From assembly GCA_018389105.1 (NCBI GenBank), contig JACATO010000132.1, positions 1,252,501-1,316,500 of the forward strand: 64,000 nt of DNA. The letters run 5' to 3'. Made by a program: the position numbers and the translations under genes. Source of the DNA: Nautilus pompilius. Its lineage: Eukaryota; Mollusca; Cephalopoda; Nautilida; Nautilidae. Positions 50,841 through 62,825 of the stretch are shown piece after piece; position 1 is the stretch's first letter; each line of letters starts with the position of its first letter. Below the pieces are notes generated by a model. That model was not told the DNA's origin. It saw nothing but the letters and a program-made list of their open reading frames with translations, and ran no database searches.

Positions 50841-52367
50841 ATAGCTTACTGTTTTATTATATTTGGGTTTGTTTACTTTACTCTATAAAAGATCTGTTGT
50901 TTTGCACTAATTTTGTTGAAACATTTTTTGAAAGACATTTCTAAGATTATTTATCAGTATGTGTATTATAAAATTTTGCTATTTAATGCAATTATATAAA
51001 TATTTCATGTGGTGGATATAATCTGCCCACATGATCTGCTATTTCATTGTTAAAAGACTCCTCAGAGGACTGAAAGTAATTTTTTAATTTGTTTAATTCT
51101 AATGCTTTTTGTAAAATATTGAATTGCAAACACAAGATTTTGAATACATTTTTAAAATTATTATTATTATTATTGTTGTTGTTGTTTTTTTTAAAAAAAA
51201 TTGTCATGGTAATTTGATTATGAGAGAAGCAGATAGTATAATGAAAACAAAGGTTACTTTAAGACAAAAATGCAACAGGAAACCTCTGTTGTACAAATAG
51301 AGACAAAACACTATATTAGCTATCAAAGAAATTTTCTACAGCTACTACTGTAACTACTGATGGAAAATCTTCAAAATATATATATTTTTAGAAAATTAAT
51401 AGAAGAATAAACAAATAAATCAGTTTTCCATCGATAATAAAGTAAGAAAATTGTTTATCAAATGATCAGTGATCTCCATGATGGCACTAAATTTGCTTAA
51501 AATAAAGAAAGCTGGTTTACCAAGACTACTTGCTTATAATCAGAATAACATACCAGTATGAAAGATCTTCAGCTATGACTACAGTTACTGACCCAACATG
51601 TTACTTTTTTTCAGAGTCTAAATCAGTAGATAATCAGAAATATCAGAGAAATGACTTGGGATTTTTAAAGGATGGCCAGTGATTGAAATTAGGGATGCAA
51701 GAGTGCTGGGCTTCCCACCACTAAACACTTTTCTGTTAAAGTTGCTGTGTGTCTTAAAAAAATAGATTATCTAAATGGGAAAATACTATGTAAGTTAGAA
51801 AGTATCTGAACTATTTCTCAGAAGTATAACATTTATGGCAACAACAAAAATGTAAAGTATTGCGATGGATTATTATTATTAAACTATGGGCTAAAGCAAG
51901 ACTATATGCACATGAATAAATGTACTTAAAATGAAAAAAGGGGGAAAAAATTAATAATTCAGATGCAGTGAACATTGGTGATCATAAATAAATTTTCTTT
52001 TCAATTAGTAATTTTAAAAAAAATCAAAGCTGAATTTATGTTTTAAAGCACAGTATAAGTAATCTATCTTTTATTCACTCATAACAAGACAATGGGCAAG
52101 TAAATTTTACTTTGAGAGATATCATCAGTCTGCATCTTTCATCAGTAGTTATTAGTAAGTATATTAAAACTTAAACAGGATTTACTTTGAATCATTTGAT
52201 CTTAAATGCACCTTGCAAATAAAATTATTTGGACCAGGTTTTCACAGTGTCTTGATCAACTTGCCTTTTTATTAGTAATTCAAAACTCTCCATAGGAAGT
52301 TCTTTTGGCTTTTATATTCTGGAATGGTGCAGATCCTAGACATTTTTAAAATTGGTTTTGTTAAGTA
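50841..52367. other. A/T-rich non-coding stretch
   Basis: Contains an (ATT)n/(GTT)n tract at 51158-51186 and homopolymers. No gene or repeat family recognised. Confidence 0.5.
51158..51186. repeat. (ATT)n(GTT)n trinucleotide tract
   Basis: Six or so ATT units grade into four GTT units. Confidence 0.9.
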
Positions 52368-54504
52368 CAGCAGTGTCTATTATCTGAATTCTGATTATCT
52401 TGATTAAGTTCTGAAAACTAAAAATTTATTTTTGTAGAAAACTTTTGCTGACAACTATACAAATGTTAAGCATGTCCAAACATGTTTGATCACTGTAAAA
52501 AATGGTAGAGCACACCACCTTTATCTTTACAAGAAGAAACATCAGTCTTAATGAGTATGACAGTGATTTTTCTTAAAAATTAAATTTGTGTGTTTATTTG
52601 TTTAAAAATCAAAGCTGCCTTTTGTTGATGTGAAAATATCTACCAGATGCAGAATAGTTGTTTTTTTTTTTTCGTTGAGTAACAAAGAGGACATTGTGAA
52701 CAAGTTAAAGAAGGTGAATTTGGTTTAAAAGTTACAAAGAAATTTGGTGTTGGAACTTCAACAATCATATATTTAAAATAGTGAATCAATTTTTAATTTT
52801 GTTTCTTTTTTGGAGAAGGATGGAAGTTCAGCACAGAAAGCAATGGAAAAGACATAAAATGGACAGTGCTTTTTACATGCAGTTTTTACAAAAGCAGTCA
52901 TTTGGTCAGTCAATCTCAGGCCTGTTTGTGAAAACTGCGATTTTTTTTTTTTTTTTTTTTTTTTTAACACATCTTGGTGGTAATCTAGAATTTAAAGCAG
53001 GTTACAGACAGCTAAGAAATTTTCAGTTATGTCATGGAACACGTGTGCTGGAAATTCATGGTGAAAAGCTTTCATCTAACTTTGCAGAGATTGATACTTT
53101 TGTAAAAAAAATTATAAACATTAATTCATGATGAAAAAGTACGATACTGATTTCATCTGTAATGCAGATGAAACCAGGCTTAATTGGAAAACTCTACTGT
53201 CATAGAGAGAGGAAACCAGCCAGTTACAAAATGTCTAAAGAAAGAATGAGAGTGACAATTTTGGTATGCACTAATGTCATTGGAAATCACAGTCTGCCTT
53301 TGCTACTCATTGGGAAATCAAAAAACCTTGGATATTCAAAAATGTGAAAACTTTACCTGTTCTTTACAATAATCAGAAAAAACGTATGGATGAATGTTCA
53401 AGTGTTTCTGGATAGGAGTAACAAAAGTTTCTTCATTCCTGGAGTTAACAAATACCAAAAGAAAGTTATAAAAGTTGAAAAATGTTTGCTTTTTCTGGAC
53501 AATGTTCCATTTCATCCCTTAGCTGATCTCCTGGCACTTGATGACATGTTTAAGGTTTTATTTCTTTAAAATGTAACTCCTGTAATATGGCCAATGGATC
53601 AGGGAGTAATCAAAACACTTAAACATCTATAAATAAGAAATAACTCCTTTGAAGAGTTTTATTGGCTGACACATTGATAAAATAGGCATTGTAATGTTTT
53701 TTTTTTAAAAAAAATTGATCTTAAAAAGATGGTGATACATGGTGGCTGATTCTTGGAATTCCTTAAAAAAAAGTAATACTATGCTTCAGAAAGCATGGAA
53801 TGAATTTTTAAAATTGCATCAGAGACCAGAGGCCAGAGATGAATAAAAAATTATCATTGACATAGTAGCAGTAGTACTGAAAGAAATTCCTGGATGCTTG
53901 GATTGTGATTTAGAAGATATCAGAAAGTGGATGAACTCTGATGCTGATGACCCTGGCTGTCAACTTTTAGCAGAAGGAAAGATCATTGAAATTGTACAAG
54001 AAGAAGAGGAAGAAGCTCAAGAAGAAAAATAAGGAAAATGATGATAAAGATTATGAGGTCAGAAACTTTCAAATGCTTGGACACTGAAATGACTTGATTG
54101 GAGCGGGAAGAGTGTGACTGTTCGGCTGCTGTGTTTTAAAAGATTATGATTTAGCTGCAAAAACAACTGAAGTCTTCCTTAAAGCAGCTATCAATCACTT
54201 AGTTCTTGTTTCAAATAAATTACAGCAGTGTACATATGTACACAGTAATGGTAGTGATTTGTATGAAGAATGTACAGTACAAGGGTAAATGTAATCATTT
54301 ATTAATTATGCCTTAAATGGTTTTCATTTGTATATACTATATTAATAATATTGTAAAATATATATTCAAGATGCATGTACTGCATGTACATACCTACCTT
54401 ACAGTATTGCAACATCCAATTTAAAATTATTTTTAATTATTTGGATTTTCAATTATCTATATCATCTTTGGTCCCAATTAGTCCAGATAGTTGGTGCTCT
54501 ACTG
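52368..54504 (+). mobile_element. Near full-length Tigger (pogo superfamily) DNA transposon, inactive
   Basis: The left end CAGTGTCTATTATCTGAATT (52371-52390) and the right end, reversed CAGTAGAGCACCAACTATCT (54485-54504), are matching eroded inverted repeats. The CENP-B-type DNA-binding part starts near 52680 (NKEDIVNKLKKGEFGLKVTK, KFGVGTST). PISG-like SISGLF lies at about 52911-52929 and HGEKLS near 53061-53077. The three catalytic Asp codons survive: NADET at 53167-53169, LFLDN at 53498-53500 and PMDQGV at 53597-53599. The last two are 32 residues apart, as in Tigger (DD32D). MSKERMRVTILVCTN and LPLLLIGKSKN (about 53233-53332) are classic Tigger motifs. The C-terminus is acidic (IVQEEEEEAQEEK, about 53990-54031). 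A 25-base T run (52941-52965) interrupts the N-terminal region, and several stops and shifts break the rest. Confidence 0.92.
52941..52965. repeat. 25-base T homopolymer inside the Tigger relic
   Basis: The longest homopolymer seen in the window. It lies in the coding part of the transposon, replacing or inserted in the segment between the SISG and FKA motifs, and so arose after inactivation. Confidence 0.97.
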
Positions 54505-55865
54505 CATATGTAATAGTTGTTTACTTTGAGAATACAAATACAAGAGTAATGCTCTATGTGCAGTACCTGCAGAAACACAATTTACATGGTATTCTTTGTT
54601 CAAAGTTTGCTTTTGTATATTTTCAAATAGTATGCCATTTAACATTGTTACATAAACTGAGCAGTTGTGTTAGACATTAGAATGTGTAAATAATAAGAAA
54701 TGAAAAACTTACAAAAATATTTATTAAAGATAAAATCTCCCAAGAAAATGTGATCTATAATTGAGGAAAATGAAAGAATGATGAAATGTTATGAGAAAAA
54801 AAAAAAGCAAATAATTTAATAATGATTAGTTAAAATTTATTTGAGCTAAAACAAACAAACAAACAAACACACGCTTTTAAATTTGGCTCAGAAAATATTT
54901 GATAAATTCTGCAGGAAAACTCATCTATTAATATACATAGGATACACAAACTTTATCATATTATCAAGTTTATTGTGCCTTTAGTATGTATTTTCGGTCT
55001 CTAGCTTTGCTATTTACTTTTATCTATACTAACCAGGTGCAACTGAATGCATGAATCTTCGTAATCAGAAACATGGCTGGTTTGTATTTGACACAGTAAC
55101 TTAGTTTTATTAAAGCTTATGGTGCATATAGTGCTGATGTTCTTGTTTGTGGACTGTTAATGGAAAACTCATGTTGGGAAATGATATTTTTGAATTTTTC
55201 ACTGGCATAAAAAAATACTCGTGATGTAATACAAATTATCTAAAAGTAGGATAATAAACTATTACTAATACCCTTGACTTAAACGGAGCCAGTCTAACAT
55301 CATTACGACTGTATCTTGGTTACTGCATAAAAATGACAGACCTTAAACGATTATGACTGATCATGAAGAGTTGTGACATAGATTCCTTTAAAATTTTGGC
55401 AATTTATTTTTGCTAGGTAACAACTGATCGCCCTCACAAACTGCTGCCTTATCTATAGCTTATTATACCATGATTACACAAGTGGTTGATTATATCATTA
55501 CTAAATCTTATTATATCAGCCACCTTCATAGCTATATAACATGCTATCTTAGAGAGTCAACACGTTTCTTTTACTTATGGAAACTTTGTAAATATTATAG
55601 ATATATCATTTTTCATGTCATTTTCAGGAAAATGGAAAAGGCTGCTCTATAAACCCAATTTAAAGCCTATATCTTAATTAGTTTATGAGTTAAAAAACAA
55701 ACAAAAAAAAAACTTTTTAAAAAGTGGACCTGGAACGTGTTTCAAGGTCAATTCTCCAAATAAAAGGGACTGTCTAAGTGATTAATAAGAGTTAATGTAA
55801 AATATTTTCAGGTATTTCTTTTGACACATATACCAACTACATATAAAATATTGAGCCAGATATGA
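54505..55865. other. A/T-rich non-coding stretch
   Basis: Includes an (AAAC)n tract near 54849-54868. No gene or element recognised. Confidence 0.5.
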
Positions 55866-56185
55866 AACTTGAGGCAGGGAAATCTCCAGGCATCGGTTGA
55901 TTTAACATGAAATGCTTCTATAGCTAAAAGGTACATGCTGTGAACTTCCACCCATCAAGCACAAGGATCTCAGATAGATGACTACTTCCTGGGTATGCAC
56001 ATAAATGACCAATGGTTTTTTGATAATATGAGGAACTTGTGGTATGGTATTTTGGTTGAGGTTACTTACCAATAGGTGACATACCACAGATTTCAAGGGG
56101 AAGATAATCTACTAGCAATTTTTATTTGAAATTGAAAGTAAAACCAACACAGAATGGACTGGTATAGAAGAGCGAGAAAATTTAT
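55866..56185. other. Unclassified even-composition patch
   Basis: About 320 bases with balanced composition, for example AAGCACAAGGATCTCAGATAG and GGTATGGTATTTTGGTTGAGG. There is no second copy in the window and no recognisable protein motif on either strand. It could be an old transposon fragment or conserved non-coding sequence. Confidence 0.3.
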
Positions 56186-59100
56186 GCCACCAGCTATGTA
56201 TTTCTGCTAAATTGCTACCTAAAACAAATGAAGCAATTTTGAGTAAATAAATAGTGAATTTGCAACTATGAACAGTAGTTAAATTTGATCACATGAGTAT
56301 CTAAAACAGAGTAAACCCTATCAGCAAACTAAAATTTTGTTAAAGAAGTTGATGTAAATTGCTTGCTTTCAGAGAGCAACCTGAGACTTAAAGCTAAAAA
56401 GAAATCTACTATACTATCCTTTATTGATTGTGTCCTTATGCAGGCATTGATTAAGCTAACTACAGCATCTTTAGCTGAAATTCTTTATTGGACAGTGGAA
56501 TAATTGTAGATTACAAATAGTCTAGTGTTCTTTTAAAAAAAACCACTTCTCTTCCAAAGGAACAATATCTGAAGTGCAAACAGACATAGTTAATATAATG
56601 TCTATGCTGTAACCCTTCTAAAATATCCAACGTATATCATGGTTGTTAATTTGAACTTGCAAAAGACTGGTTTATTTTTAACTAAACAAAATTGGTGAGA
56701 ACTTAAGCATTTGAAGCAGCACTGCCATTAAATTCTGTATAGTAGAACTTTGCAACAATAGATTAAGCAGCACCCTCAACAGCAGTGTTAGGAATGTATT
56801 TATAGCAGAAGAAACAAACATTTAGCATGGAAAATGATTTGGGTGGGAAACAGTAGCCTTAAGCACATTCTTTATAGATGGAATCTGTTTCTTCATGAGG
56901 ATTTTAATTTAAAAAAGTACATTACTTGGGTCATTACTAGTTATAGGAATTGTCTTTCTGGTAGTTATTTTTCACCCCTTTACCCAAAGTATTTTCATCA
57001 TACACTAAATGTTTATCATTATGCAAATACTTGTAAATTAGGTAAACCAGCTTCAAAAATACAACAGAAACCACAGCTGTGATGTCAAGCATTCTACACA
57101 AAAGTCAAAGTTTCTATTTTGCCTATCTATATTATCCTTGATTTTATCAAAGTCATCATTGATTTCTAACAATGTGGGAATATGGCTAAGGATAGCTAAT
57201 TAAGCAGAGGTGGTATCATTCTTAATTTCAGTAGCTATCTCAATAAGTAGCTAGGCTTTCTTTGTTCAACCAATTACTAAAAAAATGGCTGCCTAGAATG
57301 TTTTTTCCCTAAAAATTCCATTTTTTTCTTTAAAAAAGCAATAATCCTCTTTATACATTGCTAGTGCATCAAGAAAGACTCAAAAAGGCTATGATAAATT
57401 TTATAATGTGATTAAAAGTAATTAATTTATTTTCAAAATTCTGAGAAGAAAGATGTAGAATCTAATTGAAAGATGAGCATGTACAGCATATCTTGAACCC
57501 TGATAAAGTAAGAAAGGCTTGCTCCCTTTAGGTTCTGTCAACAAAACTTCAAGGAGACAAATAAAAATAAAATAATGAATTAAAACTGTTTAAATTACAT
57601 CATAAACAACCAGCTGGATATTAGTTTCGGGTATTTCCTACCAACCTGTATTTTGGCAATCTTTCTTTTCCTGTCACCAGAGGTGCAGTGATGTTAATTC
57701 ACAGTGGTTATGCAGAAAGATAAATCAGTGGTAAAAAAACCCCCATTAAAATGAGAGTTGTCAATGAACAGGTTATGGTTTCAAAAACCAGTTCAGCTTG
57801 CTTGCATTATTAAAAAAAAAGTAAATTCTTACTGCAAATTAACATCATTGTACACCAGAACTATCCTCAAAATGTAACTTTGATTATGGTGAGTTGGAAA
57901 GATAGTAGTTTTATTATCAAGATGATGAGAAATGCTCAAACTAACCAACTAGTTTATTAAAAAAACAAATACAATGAAGGCTATACTTCTGCTAATAGTA
58001 AGTAAAAAGTGAAAGAAACAAGTCAGTGATATCCAAAAAATATTTTTTGTAACACATCAGAGAGAGAGAGAATGACTGACAATGACTAACTTTACAAAAG
58101 TTATATAAAATTATTTTTTTCCAGATTTTAGTCAACTTTTGTAAAAGTCAACAGCTCAAATAATTATCACTTTAGGAAATATTTAGGAGAGATAATAATG
58201 ATAATTGTAGTAAATATTTTCCTCAGCAGCAATGTCTGAATACTTTAACAATAACATTTTTTTTCTTTTTGTGTTAATACCTGTGAATCTCTTTGAACAG
58301 TTGTTTTATGGGTGTTTTTTTTTTGTTTTTTAAAACAGATGATTATAAATTGTTGGGCTGGTACAACTTTGCAATGTCCTGAACACTACATCAGTTATTT
58401 GGTTATTAATTAATCATTTTCTCTCATGAAAAGCCACATTTTATTTGATGATACTTGCTTTTTAATTTATTTCATAAAAAATTTTCAGTAACTTAGAAAT
58501 CTTGTTTCATGCTTACATCAAAGTTGATTCAGTAATTATGTTTTCATAAGCCATAATTATCCAACAATAAGTTTAGTGACAGGAGCTAAATAAAAATGTC
58601 TAACTGTTATTCAGAATCATAAGGAACCTAATCATGTTTTATTTACTACAGTGATAATTGAAAGTTTTTTTTTTTTTTAAGGATATATACAGTCCACTTT
58701 TGAATTTAAAAACTAGACAAGAATTAGGTTCCACTCTTTTAATTTCTATATTTGTTTTTGAAAATGTATTCAGTCTCTTTATCAGTAGCTGTAAATTATT
58801 TATCATTTCTCAAAATGTTTTTAATCCATTTGGGATTTCTACAAAAAGAACTGAATCCCTAATGTCTGTTCCTATTCTGGAGTTATAAGGGAAAAAATTA
58901 AGAGTGAAAACAATGGTAAATCTAGAATCAGAAGCTGACTTAGGCATTCAAAACTAAAAGAATCTTTGTTTTAATTAATGAAACAAATAACTTTGTAGGT
59001 GGAGTGTGTTATGTTTGTCACAACAAGCATTTAAAAAAAAAAATAGTGAAAGACAGAAACCACTCTTTAGAAATCCAGTGATCAAGATGCAAATAAAGTT

Positions 59101-59350
59101 TTGCCCTCACCGACTTTCTGGTTAAACTTGAAAATAAGTCTGATGCTTGAAATCCAACCAACCATTACATTTATTCTTTGATGTATGTGCTTCTCCAAAA
59201 AAATATAATAAAAAAGGTCATTGTGTTGAATGCAGTACTTTCAAAAAAAAAAGGACAAGATATTTTAAAAAGTAACATGATCTTTCCAATATGGGAATGC
59301 TGCTATAAGCCATTTGGACCTATTAGAAGATTAAAGGAGTAAAATATTGG
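56186..59350. other. A/T-rich non-coding stretch with a complex patch near 57.6-57.75 kb
   Basis: About 57610-57735 has even composition (ACCAACCTGTATTTTGGCAA, CTGTCACCAGAGGTGCAGTG) and no coding potential. It may be a small conserved non-coding element. The rest is ordinary background with homopolymers and a short (GA)n near 58061-58071. Confidence 0.35.
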
Positions 59351-59352
59351 CA

Positions 59353-59589
59353 CTATTTAGTGTCATACATTGCAGATGGAATTTCCAGACTAGGAAGTGC
59401 ATCATTATCAAAATCTAGTGAAAGAATTCTGAGAAATAAACTATTTAGAATATATGTTGCAACTAAAAAAATCAGTGTCAAAAAAGGAAAGATACCTAAT
59501 CCTGCAATCTGAAACCCAACAAAAAATCTTAATCCAAATGAATGTGCTAAAACTCTGACTGACTTGCAGAGAGAAACTGTGATGTGCAT
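59353..59589 (-). other. Open frame of 78 codons with a hydrophobic segment, doubtful
   Basis: The minus-strand frame has a less A/T-skewed residue mix than other frames here. It shows a hydrophobic stretch (FFVGFQIAGLGIFPFLTLIF and onward, about residues 22-54) that could span a membrane, followed by an acidic segment (LDFDNDALPSLEIPSAMYDTK minus its first residue is the end region). An acceptor-like TTTCTCTCTGCAAG lies near its start. I do not recognise a family and see no second exon, so it may be chance or a relic of a membrane-protein exon. Confidence 0.15.
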
Positions 59590-62585
59590 AATGCAGTTTG
59601 ATTATGGAAAGTAATGTGAGAGATATACGATAATTTGTTGACTCATTATAATCAAGCTTAAAATATCTGCCTTATTATAGATATATCATTATTTTTCAAT
59701 ATGTAGTAATTTTACCTTAAATTTTCTATAATCAGTGTTATGTGTAACTTTAAAATTGTTTTGAAAGAAACTAAGTCTTAGACTAAGAACATTTTGCAAG
59801 GATCAGGAAATTTGGAAGCCCAACTTATTTGTCTTTCCAGAGTTTAATATTATATTTTTGGATGTTTAAAAATATTACATTTGTATACATTATTTTTCTT
59901 CTTTTTGATTTATAAAAATTGCAGAATATATATATAGTGTTTTTTTTCAAATCTTTAAGAATGGATTAAATACATTCTGAAAAATTACTCTTCAAATTAT
60001 TTATAGCTGAGTGAAATTTTTACACGAACTAGATTTTATTGCAGCATGTGTATAAATTTCAATAGTTGTTTGTTCTTCTTTTGCATATCAAAACAACTGT
60101 TTTTATTATTATATAATATATCTAAACAGTATATATATAAACTGTCAAATGCTTATGATAGAATTTATGCAGCTGGATCTATATAATGAAATGGGGCACG
60201 GTTCTTTTCTATTCACTACGACACAATTTTCTTGTTTCAAATACCAGATAGGTTAAATACATATTTATTTAAAAGATTTTGTTGTTAAAAAAGGATTTTA
60301 AAGTAAAAAAGCTTACTTTTTAACTTGTACATCTGCAGATATACAGCATATGTTATTTGTTTTTTGAATTTTACTAACAGGTTTTTGTTCAGAGCAGTTT
60401 TTGAAAAAAGAAAAAAAATGGTCATAAGGTTACAAAGAAAAAAATATGGCATGTCATACATGTTACAATAGTACAACCTGTTAACTTGCTTTCTTTTTTT
60501 GTTGGGGACAAATTCTTAATTCAGGTATCAGTGCCAGGTTCCTATTATAGAGATTATTTTATTATTATATGTGCTAACAAAATACTAATAGTACAAATAA
60601 TACTAGTTTATATATCGAGCATTTTATTCGTTACTTTAAAAATATATATATATATTATTAGCGATATTGAGATAATATCAAATGTCATAAAATAAATAAA
60701 TAGATTTTTGTTGAAGGCAGATTGCTTTACAGTGATACATTAAAAATTGTACATATTAATTTGTGGAAAACACATTCTATCAATTTAAACTACTTTTACT
60801 AATCAAATTTGTAAAATGCATTTAAAACAAACAAACAAAGATGACTTATAAAATTAAATACAAATATATATGGATTAATGAGAAATAATACTTTAAATTT
60901 ATGCGTATCTTTACTTTTATGATCTAATATCATCATTGATATTGCATGGATGTTTTATTTTTGTTTCTCACTTGTCTTAAGGTAATGCAGTTTTTATTCT
61001 TTAACTCTTGGATACCAACAAGTCACCCTCTAGAGATTAAGTACTTGTCACTTTTGTGCCAGCATTAAACCATATTTTCTTCAATAAATTTTGTACATAT
61101 GATTTACACTTAGACTAATTTAATTCATAGTTTACTGCATGTACATGGATTTCACTGTGATATAACTTTACAAGTACATATACCTTACAGTTTTATTACC
61201 AGTGTACTACTTTGGAAAATCTAACTTGCAGCAAACACTGTGGCTCATAAATATTCATAATAAAACCAAATTGGATCAGAAAATCTGCTTTTTACTAAAT
61301 CATGAATATATTTATTTTTTAAAAAATCTAAATAATTTTTTTGGTACAGTGATATAAAGTGACTGAGTAAATGTTATGCAACAGTATAAAATTATGAAAT
61401 ACTTTTGTAGCATTCTGACTTAGTAGAATAATCCATTCTGTAATTAGCAATGCTACACTGTAAGTTCAGATTTTAACGTAATATGTTAATGATCTAAAAC
61501 ATAGTTGTAACTTGGTGATTAGTGATGGGCTGAGAGAGACTGATTGGCCAACACAGGTATTATTGAGTAAATATAACAGTATGTGGACAAAGAAACTGTT
61601 AAAAGGGCAACAAGAAACATTAATAAACAGTGGAACATTGTGCAACACATGAAACAGAGAATATTCTGTTCACTTATATTATAAAACTTTATCAGTGTAT
61701 GAAGAAAAGAGTTGAGGAAGTAGTTAAACGCAGTGTTAATGCTGTTGATTCTGCATTAAATATCAAATAAGGAGTTTCTATAATAATGTATATACTTTTG
61801 CTTTGACTCTCTTAGACTGGTGACAGCAGGTAATAACATGCAGTATATTTTTTTAATTATGCAAATTTGTTGTTTTAATTTTGTGTGTGCATGTGTGTAC
61901 TACTGCCTTATTACTGATAAATGGGCCAAACATCCTGGTTAGTAATGTACAGCAAAATAAAAATATTTACAAGGTTTCTAGGTGCAGTGTGAGTTTTCCC
62001 TTTCTATTTCACAGCCTAATTTTGGTTACTAATTTGTTTTTGCCATTATTTAAACTATAGCATACCGTGAAATCGACTAATACACTAGTTTGGCAACTAA
62101 ATAAACATAAATACCCATAGCTAACTATCAATGTCAACTGTCACCAAAGTTGCATGTAGCCAACTAGCTGCCATAATTTGATTAAATTTACTCACTTTGA
62201 ATCTTCAGTTAGTCTACCTAGACATGTTTAACCATGGCCTCATAATAATGTTTCTGTCATCTTTTTTTAGTAAAAGCTTTAAAAGAATTTTCCTCTTTTA
62301 AATGCTAAAAATATTAATTCACACATTAATATTTAACTTAAAACTGCTTAATTCACAGCAGTTTGATGATGTTGACAAACAATTTCTTTGTAAAATTAAA
62401 TAATTCTGGACATGGTTGATTTATTTTTTTTTTTTTTTGGAAATGATTTTTCCTACATACTTTTTTTATCTTAAACTTTTGGTTATATAAAACTTACTAA
62501 AATAAAAATAAAAAAAAAACAAAGTATAGATAAAATTAGAAGAAAAGAATTACCAAAAACCTGACTGTCTTTTGATTTTCTATAA
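59590..62585. other. A/T-rich non-coding stretch
   Basis: Homopolymers and short (AT)n tracts (for example near 60644-60656). Nothing else is supported. Confidence 0.5.
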
Positions 62586-62589
62586 AATT

Positions 62590-62825
62590 ATATGGAAGCA
62601 TAGCTGAACACAATCCCATTACATTTGTGTCCCCCAAGGACTGTTATTGGCTGACAGCTCTCAACAACATGGCAGCTATGTCAAAATACATGAAATATTT
62701 ATTCCACAAGCTTCTCATTAAAAGCAATTAATCTAAGACCAGAGCATGAGTCAAACAGCTATTTTCTAAATGGGATTGTGAGCTGAGCAGAATTTTAGCT
62801 CACTAGACAATAGCATAATAGCTCT
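62590..62825. promoter_or_regulatory. Candidate conserved non-coding island
   Basis: Even-composition sequence between A/T-rich flanks, with an inverted CCAAT word in TTATTGGCTGACAGCTC (about 62644-62660). TGACAG there is the core of MEIS/TGIF-type sites. Homeodomain-like AAAGCAATTAATC lies near 62720-62732, and AGCTGAGCAGAATTTTAGCTCAC near 62781-62803 has inverted AGCT/GAGC words. No coding frame or repeat copy. Regulatory role is inference only. Confidence 0.3.

Noticed and set aside
51001-51207. Poly-asparagine-like minus-strand frame
   Set aside because: Produced by the ATT/GTT trinucleotide tract.
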